Assembly: GCF_900105125.1 (NCBI RefSeq)
Contig: NZ_LT629750.1
Span: 1,550,001-1,614,000, forward strand
Source: Bradyrhizobium canariense
GTDB lineage: Bacteria > Pseudomonadota > Alphaproteobacteria > Rhizobiales > Xanthobacteraceae
Reading direction: 5' to 3'
Length of the DNA stretch: 64,000 bases
Part shown: piece after piece, positions 1 to 7,728 of the stretch
How the letters are laid out: each line of letters begins with the position of its first letter
Numbering within the stretch: the stretch's first letter is position 1
Position numbers and translations under genes: made by a program
The notes under the pieces: generated by a model
Databases searched by the model: none
Seen by the model: the letters and a program-made list of their open reading frames with translations, nothing else
Told to the model about the DNA's origin: nothing

Positions 1-520
1 CGGGCACCAGCACTTCGGCGTTCGGAAATGCCGGCGTGCCGTCGGCCGTCAGCAGCCCGTTCACATGATCGGTATGGAAGTGCGAGATCACCACCATATC
101 GACCGCCTTCGGATCGAAGCCGGCCGCGACCATATTTTCCGCGAACAGCCCGTTCGCGCCCTTGCTGTTGGCCTTTGCCAGCGCACCATTGCCGGTGTCG
201 ATGACGACGAGCTTGCCGCCGGTATTGAGCACCAGTGGCGCAAAGTAGATCGTGAACATGTCGGACGGCAAAAACGCCTTCTCAAGCGCTGCGCTGACCT
301 CTTCCTTCTTCGCATTGGTGATGAAGGAATCCTCCAGCTTGAACACGTTCTTGCCGTCGGACACCACCGTGACCTGGATATCGCCGACCTTGTAGCGATA
401 GAAACTTGGCGCCTGCTTGTCTGCCAGCGGCGTGGCGGCGTTGGCGGAAATGGCTGAGAACAGCGGCGCAGCGGCGATCCCGGCCGCTCCCGCCAAGGCG
501 TGACGTCGTGTCAGTTCCAT
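1..520 (-). CDS. MBL-fold metallohydrolase, secreted (partial, N-terminal part only)
   Basis: The first 173 codons of a gene that runs off the left edge. The ATG at 520 follows a GGAGG ribosome site. Residues 1-29 look like a twin-arginine type export signal (TRRHAL, then an alanine-rich stretch to about ANA). The metallo-beta-lactamase fold follows, with the zinc-binding HFHTDH signature at residues 147-152 and a VVIDTG strand at 105-110 just before it. Family members hydrolyse lactones, beta-lactams, thioesters or similar substrates in the periplasm; nothing here fixes the substrate. The rest of the active site lies outside the window. Fold call is firm, function open. Confidence 0.85.
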   Translation of the reverse strand, partial: MELTRRHALAGAAGIAAAPLFSAISANAATPLADKQAPSFYRYKVGDIQVTVVSDGKNVFKLEDSFITNAKKEEVSAALEKAFLPSDMFTIYFAPLVLNTGGKLVVIDTGNGALAKANSKGANGLFAENMVAAGFDPKAVDMVVISHFHTDHVNGLLTADGTPAFPNAEVLVP

Positions 521-683
521 CTGATGTCCTCCCGGTGAAATGATGATTTCGAACTTTCCGTTGGCCGGCTTTTTGTTGCGGGCCGTTTTACAGACATTTC
601 GTCCGCAACGCGACTGCGCCGGTGATGCGACGGCCAGTCATCCGATTTGAACCCCTGCCGATTTGTCTTATTCCAGGCCTGCG

Positions 684-1214
684 TCAGACCCTGCGCCACA
701 GCCATTCGGCGATCTGCGCGATCACGTCACCGGACAACAACAGCGCTGCCGACCAGACCAGCGCGGAGACGAAATTGGCAATTTGAAATGGCCAGTACGG
801 CATCTCGAATATCCCGGCGGCGAGCGGCACGGAGGCGCGCAAAGGTCCAAAAAACCGCCCGATGAAGATACTTGGGATGCCCCATTTTTTTACAAAGGCT
901 TCGCCGCGCGGAAGGATTTCCGGATAGCGCGATAGCGGCCACATCTGCGCGACGTGTTCCTTGTATTTGAAGCCGAACCAGTAGGAGACCCAATCGCCGA
1001 GCGCGGCGCCGATCCCGCCCGCGATCCAGACCGGCCAGAAGCTGATGCCGCTGGCGCCGATCAGCGCGCCGATCGCGACCAGCGCTCCCCAGGCCGGGAT
1101 CAACAGCGAGATGAAGGCGAGCGATTCACCGAACGCCAGCAAGAGAACGATCGGGGCGGCCCAGGCCGAATGATCACGCACGAAGTCAGCGAGCGCGCGC
1201 GCAAAATCTTCCAT
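684..1214 (-). CDS. DedA family inner-membrane protein (VTT/SNARE-associated domain)
   Basis: A 176-residue polytopic protein. The N-terminal helix is followed by a re-entrant-like segment (FGESLAFISLLIPAWGALV), a glycine-rich GAALGDWVSYWFG stretch, and the family-typical GRFFGPLRASVPLAAG motif near residues 120-135. A last helix (WSAALLLSGDVIAQI) ends the protein. DedA proteins act in lipid-carrier or phospholipid flipping and envelope homeostasis; some are linked to undecaprenyl-phosphate recycling. It is slightly shorter than the usual 200-220 residues but all core motifs are present. It stands alone, transcribed away from the next gene. Family assignment is good; the lipid moved is not known. 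Confidence 0.85.
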   Translation of the reverse strand: MEDFARALADFVRDHSAWAAPIVLLLAFGESLAFISLLIPAWGALVAIGALIGASGISFWPVWIAGGIGAALGDWVSYWFGFKYKEHVAQMWPLSRYPEILPRGEAFVKKWGIPSIFIGRFFGPLRASVPLAAGIFEMPYWPFQIANFVSALVWSAALLLSGDVIAQIAEWLWRRV

Positions 1215-1291
1215 TCTCGAAGCCTTCCCGCCCCGGTTTCCGCTTTGAACCTTTTTGCGGGTTCGATGCCAAAGAACAGGTAAGCCAGCAC

Positions 1292-1311
1292 CTTGAGTGA
1301 CTTCAAGTCAC
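1292..1311. promoter_or_regulatory. Nested dyad in the divergent DedA/membrane-protein spacer
   Basis: CTTGA-N6-TCAAG (1292-1307) overlaps GTGACTT-c-AAGTCAC (1297-1311), two perfect inverted repeats sharing bases. It lies 78 bases before the DedA start and 75 before the gene at 1386, a position that suits an operator for either. No regulator gene is adjacent, so the binding protein is unknown. Confidence 0.3.
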
Positions 1312-1385
1312 AATGGTTGATACAAGGCGTGAATTCAGCCTCATAGCCGGCTTTCAATCCTCCATCCAGCCCCAGGGAAATTCAA

Positions 1386-1772
1386 ATGATCGGATCATTG
1401 ATGATGTGCGTCAGCGTGGTGATTCTGCTGCTCGGGATGCTCGCCGGCATCGTGATGGGCGTCCAGCAGGATTTTACGCTTGAGCCCGCGCACGCCCATC
1501 TCAACCTGGTCGGTGGCGTGTTGCTGTTTCTTTTTGGGCTGTATTACCGGCTGATTCCTGGCGCCGGGAGCAGCGCCTTGGCGAAAGTTCAGGGCTGGCT
1601 GCACATAATCGGCGGCATATTGTTTCCGATCGGCGTTGCCATTGTGATCTTGAAGGGCACGTCCTTCATCGCACTTCCGATCGTGGGATCGCTGATCGTG
1701 GTCGCGGCGACGGCGTTATTTGCGGTGATCGTGTTCCGGACCTCGCTGGTCCGAACCATCGGGCGCTCCTAG
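1386..1772 (+). CDS. Small integral membrane protein resembling an oxidase subunit I fragment
   Basis: 128 residues with about four hydrophobic helices. After the first helix comes EPAHAHLNLVGGV (residues 33-45), a histidine motif like that found in small proteins related to heme-copper oxidase subunit I and in NnrS-like membrane proteins. An AGGGAAATTCAA stretch precedes the ATG. It has no neighbouring oxidase, cytochrome or copper-assembly gene. Two histidines in one helix could bind heme or metal, but the rest of an oxidase active site is absent. Real gene by codon use and conserved-looking motif; biochemical role unknown. Confidence 0.75.
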   Translation: MIGSLMMCVSVVILLLGMLAGIVMGVQQDFTLEPAHAHLNLVGGVLLFLFGLYYRLIPGAGSSALAKVQGWLHIIGGILFPIGVAIVILKGTSFIALPIVGSLIVVAATALFAVIVFRTSLVRTIGRS

Positions 1773-2013
1773 CTCTGCGGAGGTCCTTGCAACCCTAGAG
1801 TGAAAGCAAGGGACATCCTCACCACGATCGCGTATCGCTGGTTGCAGACTGCCTCCAGTTAGCCCTGGAGATTGTTTGTGATCCGCCCCATCGGGGCGTA
1901 GACGCTGCTGGCGGCCGACGCCCTGCGCCCCCGGTCACTTTTTAAGCCTATCCATGGCATAGTCAGGGAAACGATTCGTCGCGCATCGCTCTGCGCGCAC
2001 CATATAAAGAACC

Positions 2014-4071
2014 ATGCCCAAACCATTGAAATCAGCTGCTAAAACGAAATCCGCAAACGACCTGTTCGGCGCCGATGAGCCGAAGGGCCGGACCTCACCA
2101 AAGGCCGCCTCGCGCCCCGCCAGCGCGGAGGCCGGCTACACCGCGGCCGATATCGAGGTGCTCGAGGGGCTCGAGCCGGTGCGCCGGCGTCCCGGCATGT
2201 ATATCGGCGGTACCGACGAAAAGGCGCTTCACCATCTGTTCGCCGAAGTCATCGACAACTCGATGGACGAAGCGTTGGCGGGCCACGCCTCGTTCATCGA
2301 AGTAGAACTGGAGGCCGACGGCTTTCTGACCGTCACCGACAATGGCCGTGGCATCCCGGTCGATCCGCACCCGAAATTTCCGAAGAAATCCGCGCTCGAA
2401 GTCATCATGTGCACGCTGCATTCCGGCGGCAAATTCGACTCGAAGGTCTACGAGACCTCCGGCGGTCTGCACGGCGTCGGCGTATCCGTGGTGAACGCCC
2501 TCTCGTCTCTTCTCGAGGTCGAAGTCGCCCGCAGCCAGAAATTGTACCGTCTGACGTTCGAGCGCGGCCATCCCAAGGGCAAGCTGGAAGACCTCGGCAA
2601 GGTCAACAACCGCCGCGGCACCAAAATCCGTTTCAAGCCCGACAGCGATATCTTCGGCGCCAAGGCCGCGTTTAAACCGCAGCGGCTGTTCAAGATGGCC
2701 CGCTCCAAGGCCTATCTGTTCGGCGGCGTCGAGATTCGCTGGCGCTGCGCGCCGGAATTATTGAAGGGCCTTGAGGATGTGCCCGCCGAGGATACCTTTC
2801 ACTTCGCGGGCGGATTGAAGGATTATCTCGCGGCCGCCGTCCACGCCGACACGCTGGTGCATCCCGATATCTTCTCCGGCAAGTCCGGCCGCAACGGTGC
2901 TCATGGCGCCTGCGAATGGGCTGTCGCGTGGACCGCGGATGCCGACGGCTTCCTGTCTTCCTACTGCAACACGGTGCCGACGCCGGACGGCGGCACGCAT
3001 GAATCGGGCATGCGTAGCGCGCTGCTGCGCGGATTGAAGGATCACGCCGAGCGCGTCGGACAGGGCAAGCGCGCCGCCACCATCACATCGGAAGACGTCA
3101 TGGTGGGCGCTGCGGTCATGCTCTCGGTATTCGTGCGCGAGCCGGAATTCCAGGGCCAAACCAAGGATCGGCTCGCTACCGCCGAAGCCCAGCGCATCGT
3201 CGAACAGTCGATCAAGGATCCGTTCGATCACTGGCTGTCGGGCAATCCGGTGCAGGCCAGCCGACTGCTCGATTTCGTCATCGAACGCGCCGACGAACGC
3301 CTGCGCCGCCGTGCCGAGAAGGAAACCTCGCGCAAAACCGCGGTCAAGAAACTGCGTCTGCCGGGCAAGCTCGCCGACTGCACCAACACGGCTACCGAAG
3401 GCTCGGAACTGTTCATCGTCGAGGGCGACAGCGCCGGCGGCAGCGCCAAACAGGCGCGCGACCGCAAGACGCAAGCCATCCTGCCATTGCGCGGCAAGAT
3501 CCTCAACGTCGCCTCCGCCACCAAGGACAAGCTCACCGCCAACGCGCAGCTTTCCGACCTAATGCAGGCGATCGGTTGCGGCACCGGCCCGCACTACCGC
3601 GAAGAGGATCTGCGCTACTCGCGCGTCATCATCATGACCGACGCCGACGTGGACGGCGCGCATATCGCGTCGCTGCTGATCACGTTCTTCTACCGGCAGA
3701 CGCCGCGTCTGATCGATGAAGGCCATCTCTATCTCGCGGTGCCGCCGCTGTACAAACTGACCCACGGCAGCAAGACGGTCTATGCCCGCGACGACGCGCA
3801 CAAGGATGCGCTGATCAAGAGCGAGTTCAATGCCAATGCCAAGGTCGAGGTCAACCGCTTCAAGGGCCTCGGCGAGATGATGCCAGCACAATTGAAGGAA
3901 ACCACGATGGACCCGGCCAAGCGCAGCATGCTGCGCGTGGTGCTGCTGGCCGACGACCGCGAGGGCACCGCCGATTCGGTCGAGCGGCTGATGGGTACCA
4001 AGGCCGAAGCGCGGTTTGCCTTCATATCCGACAAGGCCGAATTCGCCCGCGACGACTTGCTGGACGTTTAG
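2014..4071 (+). CDS. parE: DNA topoisomerase IV subunit B (ParE)
   Basis: 685 residues. ParE is the ATPase subunit of topoisomerase IV, which with ParC decatenates daughter chromosomes. A variable basic N-terminus (1-40) precedes the GHKL ATPase domain: EVIDNSMDEALAG carries the Mg-ATP asparagine, and DNGRGIPVD and GGLHGVGVSVVNAL form the nucleotide pocket. The TOPRIM domain has EGDSAGGSAKQ from residue 470 and DADVDGAHI from 543. The C-terminal KRFKGLGEMMPAQL is typical of type IIA B subunits. Length and lack of a GyrB-type insertion favour ParE over GyrB. parC is not in the window. The ATG follows an A-rich weak ribosome site. Confidence 0.95.
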   Translation: MPKPLKSAAKTKSANDLFGADEPKGRTSPKAASRPASAEAGYTAADIEVLEGLEPVRRRPGMYIGGTDEKALHHLFAEVIDNSMDEALAGHASFIEVELEADGFLTVTDNGRGIPVDPHPKFPKKSALEVIMCTLHSGGKFDSKVYETSGGLHGVGVSVVNALSSLLEVEVARSQKLYRLTFERGHPKGKLEDLGKVNNRRGTKIRFKPDSDIFGAKAAFKPQRLFKMARSKAYLFGGVEIRWRCAPELLKGLEDVPAEDTFHFAGGLKDYLAAAVHADTLVHPDIFSGKSGRNGAHGACEWAVAWTADADGFLSSYCNTVPTPDGGTHESGMRSALLRGLKDHAERVGQGKRAATITSEDVMVGAAVMLSVFVREPEFQGQTKDRLATAEAQRIVEQSIKDPFDHWLSGNPVQASRLLDFVIERADERLRRRAEKETSRKTAVKKLRLPGKLADCTNTATEGSELFIVEGDSAGGSAKQARDRKTQAILPLRGKILNVASATKDKLTANAQLSDLMQAIGCGTGPHYREEDLRYSRVIIMTDADVDGAHIASLLITFFYRQTPRLIDEGHLYLAVPPLYKLTHGSKTVYARDDAHKDALIKSEFNANAKVEVNRFKGLGEMMPAQLKETTMDPAKRSMLRVVLLADDREGTADSVERLMGTKAEARFAFISDKAEFARDDLLDV

Positions 4072-4293
4072 GCTATCCCGAACGTTTCTTCAGGTATTAC
4101 AGTGGGTTGCACCCGACATAACAGGACTGGCAAAAGACTCCTCGCAGTTCGTTTTCCCGCCGGTGTGTTCGCAGCGCAACAGCATTCCAGACAGAACCGG
4201 CTATAACTTCATTCACGGGTTTCGAGATTCGGTGCGGTTGCGCCACTCCATCACGCGGTCGGGTTCGAACGCATCATTGCTGAGGGACAAAAA

Positions 4294-5088
4294 ATGAAGA
4301 AATTACTGCTCGCTGTGACCGCGGTTGCCGCGTTCTCCGGATCGGCCTTTGCGGCTGATCTTCCCGCCCGGACCTACACCAAGGCTCCGGTGATGGCCCC
4401 GACCCCGAGCTGGACCGGTTTCTACATTTTCGGTGGTGGCGGTGGCGGCGTGTGGGATGCGGACACCGGCGTTCAGTCGACGACCACGGGCGCTCCGATC
4501 CTGGGCTTCAACCAGAAGCAGGGTGGCGACGGTTGGTTCGGCACGGTCGGCGCTGGTTACGACTGGCAGTTCAACAGCAGCTGGGTCGCCGGCATCTTGG
4601 CTGACGGTCAGTTCGGCAGCCTGAAGGGGACGATCCAGGATCAGGGCTTCGCTGGTGGTATTGCCGGCACCGAGAAGCTTCGCGATACATGGGCCGTGGG
4701 TGCTCGCCTCGGCTATCTGGTCGCACCGAATGTGCTGTCCTATGTCAACGGCGGTTACACCGGCTCCAACTGGTCGGGCACCACCCTGTTCAACACGGCT
4801 TCCGCTCTTCCGTCAGGCTTCCATACCGGTAGCTTCAGCACCGAGGGCTGGTTCGTCGGCGGCGGCGTGGAAAACAACCTGAACATCTTCGGTATCGCCG
4901 CTCCCGGCTGGTTCATGAAGACCGAATATCGCGCCGCTTACTATGACCACAAGAACCTCTCGGAACTCGTCGACGGCACCAATGCGCTCGTCGGCCGCGA
5001 TATCACCTTCCACCCGCTGGTTCAGACCATCAGCACCTCGCTGGTCTATCGTTTCAACTGGGGTGGCCCGGTCGTTGCGAAGTACTGA
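4294..5088 (+). CDS. Outer-membrane beta-barrel protein, Omp31/porin-like
   Basis: 264 residues with a classic signal peptide (MKKLLLAVTAVAAF to SAFAAD). The mature start ADLPARTYTKAPVMAP followed by SWTGFYIFGGGGGGVW is the hallmark of rhizobial Omp25/Omp31-type surface proteins. Alternating amphipathic strands follow, and the chain ends in SLVYRFNWGGPVVAKY with aromatic strand residues. GAGGGACAAAAA precedes the ATG, a good ribosome site. It is a single-gene unit closed by a strong terminator. Related proteins are abundant structural barrels and do not necessarily form large pores. The 222 bases before it contain no convincing gene. Confidence 0.9.
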   Translation: MKKLLLAVTAVAAFSGSAFAADLPARTYTKAPVMAPTPSWTGFYIFGGGGGGVWDADTGVQSTTTGAPILGFNQKQGGDGWFGTVGAGYDWQFNSSWVAGILADGQFGSLKGTIQDQGFAGGIAGTEKLRDTWAVGARLGYLVAPNVLSYVNGGYTGSNWSGTTLFNTASALPSGFHTGSFSTEGWFVGGGVENNLNIFGIAAPGWFMKTEYRAAYYDHKNLSELVDGTNALVGRDITFHPLVQTISTSLVYRFNWGGPVVAKY

Positions 5089-5110
5089 TCTGACCTCGTT
5101 ATAACGAATA

Positions 5111-5140
5111 AAAAGCCCCGGCTTGGTCCGGGGCTTTTTT
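5111..5140 (+). terminator. Rho-independent terminator after the outer-membrane protein gene
   Basis: AAAAGCCCCGG-CTTGGT-CCGGGGCTTTTTT: a perfect GC-rich stem with a small loop and a T run, 23 bases after the stop codon. Confidence 0.95.
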
Positions 5141-5270
5141 GTGCCTTGATGAATGACGCACTCGTCGGCCCGGAATCATCGTCCCGGCACTTGTTCTGCG
5201 TGAGCCATCGCGCCACTCTGGCGAGCGTTGCGCCGTGATTGCATCGCCGCGCGCGAACGAGGACAGGGTC

Positions 5271-5456
5271 ATGCGCAATTTGCTTCTGATCGTCGGCTTT
5301 CTCGCGCTCGCCATCGGACTGCTCTGGATCGGTCAAGGCACCGGCGTGATCACCTGGCCGCAGTCGAGCTTCATGATCCGCCAGATCCAGTGGGCCGGCT
5401 ATGGTGTCGCGCTGGCGGCAGTCGGGCTGATCCTGATCTGGCAAAGCAAGCGCTGA
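5271..5456 (+). CDS. Small conserved two-helix membrane protein
   Basis: 61 residues from the ATG at 5271, which follows GAGGACAGG; the open frame could also begin at a GTG at 5235, but that adds a non-hydrophobic extension. Two transmembrane segments (LLLIVGFLALAIGLLWIG and GYGVALAAVGLILIW) flank a short loop with TWPQSSFMIRQIQW, ending in a basic tail. No catalytic motif is visible. It lies between a terminator and an SDR gene 50 bases downstream, and may share its transcript. Function unknown. Confidence 0.65.
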   Translation: MRNLLLIVGFLALAIGLLWIGQGTGVITWPQSSFMIRQIQWAGYGVALAAVGLILIWQSKR

Positions 5457-5506
5457 TCAGCCAACCACGAAGAGATCAATCGACCTCCAACATCCGGATA
5501 ACGGGC

Positions 5507-6277
5507 ATGAAACAACAATTATTCGATCTCAGCGGCAAAGTGGCTGTCGTCACCGGCGGCAATGGCGGTATCGGTCTTGGCATGGCGCGCGGGCTGGCGG
5601 AGGCCGGCGCCGCAATTGCGATCGTCGCACGCAACGAATCGAAGTCGAACGATGCCGTGGCCGATCTCCGGCAGCGCGGAATCAAAGCCATCGCGGTCGT
5701 CGCTGATGTCACGGACAAGGCTGCGGTTGCGGCGATGGTCGAGCGCGTCACGCGCGAGCTCGGCCGAATCGACATCCTCATCAACAACGCCGGCATCAAT
5801 ATTCGCAAGCCGCCGCACGCACTTGAAATCGAGGAATGGGACCGTGTCATCCATACCAACCTCACCAGCGCGTTCCTGTGCTCGCAGGCGGTCTACCCGG
5901 CGATGAAGGCTGCGGGTGGCGGCAAGATCATCAACATCGGATCGATGACGTCGATCTTCGGTGCCAGCTTCGCGCCGGCTTATGCCGCGAGCAAGGGCGG
6001 CATTGTGCAGTTCACCCGCTCCTGCGCCTGCGCCTGGGCTGCCGACAACATCCAGGCCAATGCGGTGCTGCCGGGCTGGATCGATACCGATCTGACCAAG
6101 CGCGCCCGGCAGGAGATCGACGGCCTGCACGACAAGGTTCTGGCGCGCACGCCGGCGGCGCGATGGGGCGCCATCGCTGACTTCGCGGGCATCGCGGTGT
6201 TCCTCAGCTCGGCGGCGTCGGATTTCGTTACCGGCACCGCGATTCCCGTGGACGGCGGCTTCTCCATTATGGGGTAG
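5507..6277 (+). CDS. Short-chain dehydrogenase/reductase
   Basis: 256 residues from the ATG at 5507; a longer open frame exists upstream but overlaps the small membrane gene in another frame and is not coding. The Rossmann fold starts with LSGKVAVVTGG and the cofactor motif TGGNGGIG (from about residue 15). NNAG sits in strand 4, the catalytic Ser is in IGSMTS, and Tyr159/Lys163 form the YxxxK pair. The C-terminus ends SDFVTGTAIPVDGG as in classical SDRs of the glucose/gluconate dehydrogenase type. Absence of an acidic residue right after strand 2 (VARNES) fits NADP preference. Substrate unknown. Confidence 0.88.
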   Translation: MKQQLFDLSGKVAVVTGGNGGIGLGMARGLAEAGAAIAIVARNESKSNDAVADLRQRGIKAIAVVADVTDKAAVAAMVERVTRELGRIDILINNAGINIRKPPHALEIEEWDRVIHTNLTSAFLCSQAVYPAMKAAGGGKIINIGSMTSIFGASFAPAYAASKGGIVQFTRSCACAWAADNIQANAVLPGWIDTDLTKRARQEIDGLHDKVLARTPAARWGAIADFAGIAVFLSSAASDFVTGTAIPVDGGFSIMG

Positions 6278-6288
6278 CGGGAAAACAT

Positions 6289-6317
6289 GTGGGTTTGGCT
6301 AGGCCAGGCGAACCCAC
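6289..6317. terminator. Hairpin between converging genes
   Basis: GTGGGTT and AACCCAC (7 bp, perfect) enclose a 15-base loop containing TGGC..GCCA, between the convergent SDR and monooxygenase genes. There is no T run, so termination is only probable. Confidence 0.4.
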
Positions 6318-6385
6318 CACCTAACCTGACATCCATTATCGATCGTGGGCGCGGCGCGAAGAGCGCCTTGGCCTAGCCCGCCCTG

Positions 6386-7642
6386 CTATCGCGCGGCCTC
6401 CGGCGAATGCACATGCTCGGGACGCACCCCGACGGCGACGAAACGCGCGGTAATTCCCTGCAGCCATGGCACCGCGTTGACGATGCGGGCGAACAGGGGG
6501 ACCCTGAACGACCGATCGCCCGGCTTGAGCGCGACGCTGATGATGTTGTTTTGAACCAGTACCTGCATGGCCTGCGTCATCCGCACCGGAAACTCGCGGC
6601 GCCGCCGCACCGCATCCAGTTCGTTTTCATCGGGGCAGCCTTTTGCCAGTTTCGCCGCCAGCAGGTTTGCGGTCGCGACCGCATCCTGGACCGCGAGATT
6701 GACGCCGACGCCGCCGACCGGTGACATCGCATGCGCAGCGTCGCCAATGCAGAGCAGACCCGGGCGCGTCCAGTGCTTCAACCGGTTGATCGCCACGGTC
6801 AGCAGTTTCACATCGTCCCACGTCTTCACGTCAGCCATTCCCGACCGCAGGACCGGCGCCAGGGCGGCGATATCGTCGCGGAATGCATCGAGCCCACGCG
6901 CTTTCACCCCATCGTATTGTCCCTTGGCGATGACGTAGGCGCATTGCCAGTAATCGCCGCGGTCGAACGTCACCATCATCTTGCCCGGCAAGAGCCGGGC
7001 AAACAGGTTTTCGGTTTCATTGGCGCGGCGTCCGGCGCGAAACCAGAGCACGTCCATCGGCGCACCGATCTCCTCGACTTCAAGATTGGCGCACTGCCGC
7101 ACGATCGAATGCCGGCCGTCGCATCCGATGGTCAAATCGGCACGGATTTCAACCGGCCCTTCCGGCGTATCGGCCTTCACACCGGCCACCTTGGCGCCCG
7201 AGTGGATCAGATCGGTCGCATCGGTATTCATCATGATCTTGAGTTGCGGAAACCGCTTGCCGCTCTCGCGCAGGAAGTTGAGAAAATCCCATTGCGGCAT
7301 GAACGCAATGAAGGGGTAATTCAGCTTCAGTCGGCTGAGGTCGGCGATACGGATCGAAGTGCCGCCGAACTGGCCGTCCATTTTTTGCAGTTGCTGATGC
7401 GGGAGTTTCAGGAATCCGTCGATCAGGCCCAGCTCGTGCATCACCTGCAACGTCGAGGGGTGCACGGTGTCACCGCGAAAATCCCGGAAGAAATCGGCGT
7501 GCTTCTCCAGCACGACCGTATCGATGCCGGCGCGTCCGAGCAGGTAACCCAGCATCATGCCGGCCGGACCGCCGCCGACGATGCAACAGCGGGTGCTTAT
7601 CGTACGCCCCGCTGGGCGTTCTGATGGCGTGCCGGCATCCAT
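6386..7642 (-). CDS. FAD-dependent monooxygenase (UbiH/p-hydroxybenzoate hydroxylase class)
   Basis: 418 residues. The N-terminal FAD-binding beta-alpha-beta motif CCIVGGGPAGMMLGYLLGR is at residues 20-38, the NAD(P)H/FAD DG motif (IGCDGRHSIVRQ) is mid-protein, and GDAAHAMSPVGGVGVNLAVQ binds the FAD ribityl chain near residue 290. These three motifs define class A flavin monooxygenases, which hydroxylate aromatic rings, quinone precursors or similar. No aromatic-degradation or ubiquinone gene is adjacent, so the substrate is open. It converges on the SDR gene. Confidence 0.88.
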   Translation of the reverse strand: MDAGTPSERPAGRTISTRCCIVGGGPAGMMLGYLLGRAGIDTVVLEKHADFFRDFRGDTVHPSTLQVMHELGLIDGFLKLPHQQLQKMDGQFGGTSIRIADLSRLKLNYPFIAFMPQWDFLNFLRESGKRFPQLKIMMNTDATDLIHSGAKVAGVKADTPEGPVEIRADLTIGCDGRHSIVRQCANLEVEEIGAPMDVLWFRAGRRANETENLFARLLPGKMMVTFDRGDYWQCAYVIAKGQYDGVKARGLDAFRDDIAALAPVLRSGMADVKTWDDVKLLTVAINRLKHWTRPGLLCIGDAAHAMSPVGGVGVNLAVQDAVATANLLAAKLAKGCPDENELDAVRRRREFPVRMTQAMQVLVQNNIISVALKPGDRSFRVPLFARIVNAVPWLQGITARFVAVGVRPEHVHSPEAAR

Positions 7643-7728
7643 GATCTGACTTTCGTTGAAAGGAACTCACAGTCCGATTCAGGAAAACTAAAATCGGATT
7701 GCAGGCTTCATCCCTTGGTTTGGGCACC

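Noticed and set aside
4072..4293. 93-residue frame running from the parE end into the outer-membrane gene
   Set aside because: Overlaps both genes out of frame and has no ribosome site or recognisable sequence.
5228..5506. 93-residue extension in front of the SDR dehydrogenase
   Set aside because: It overlaps the small membrane gene in another frame, and SDR proteins start just before the cofactor motif.
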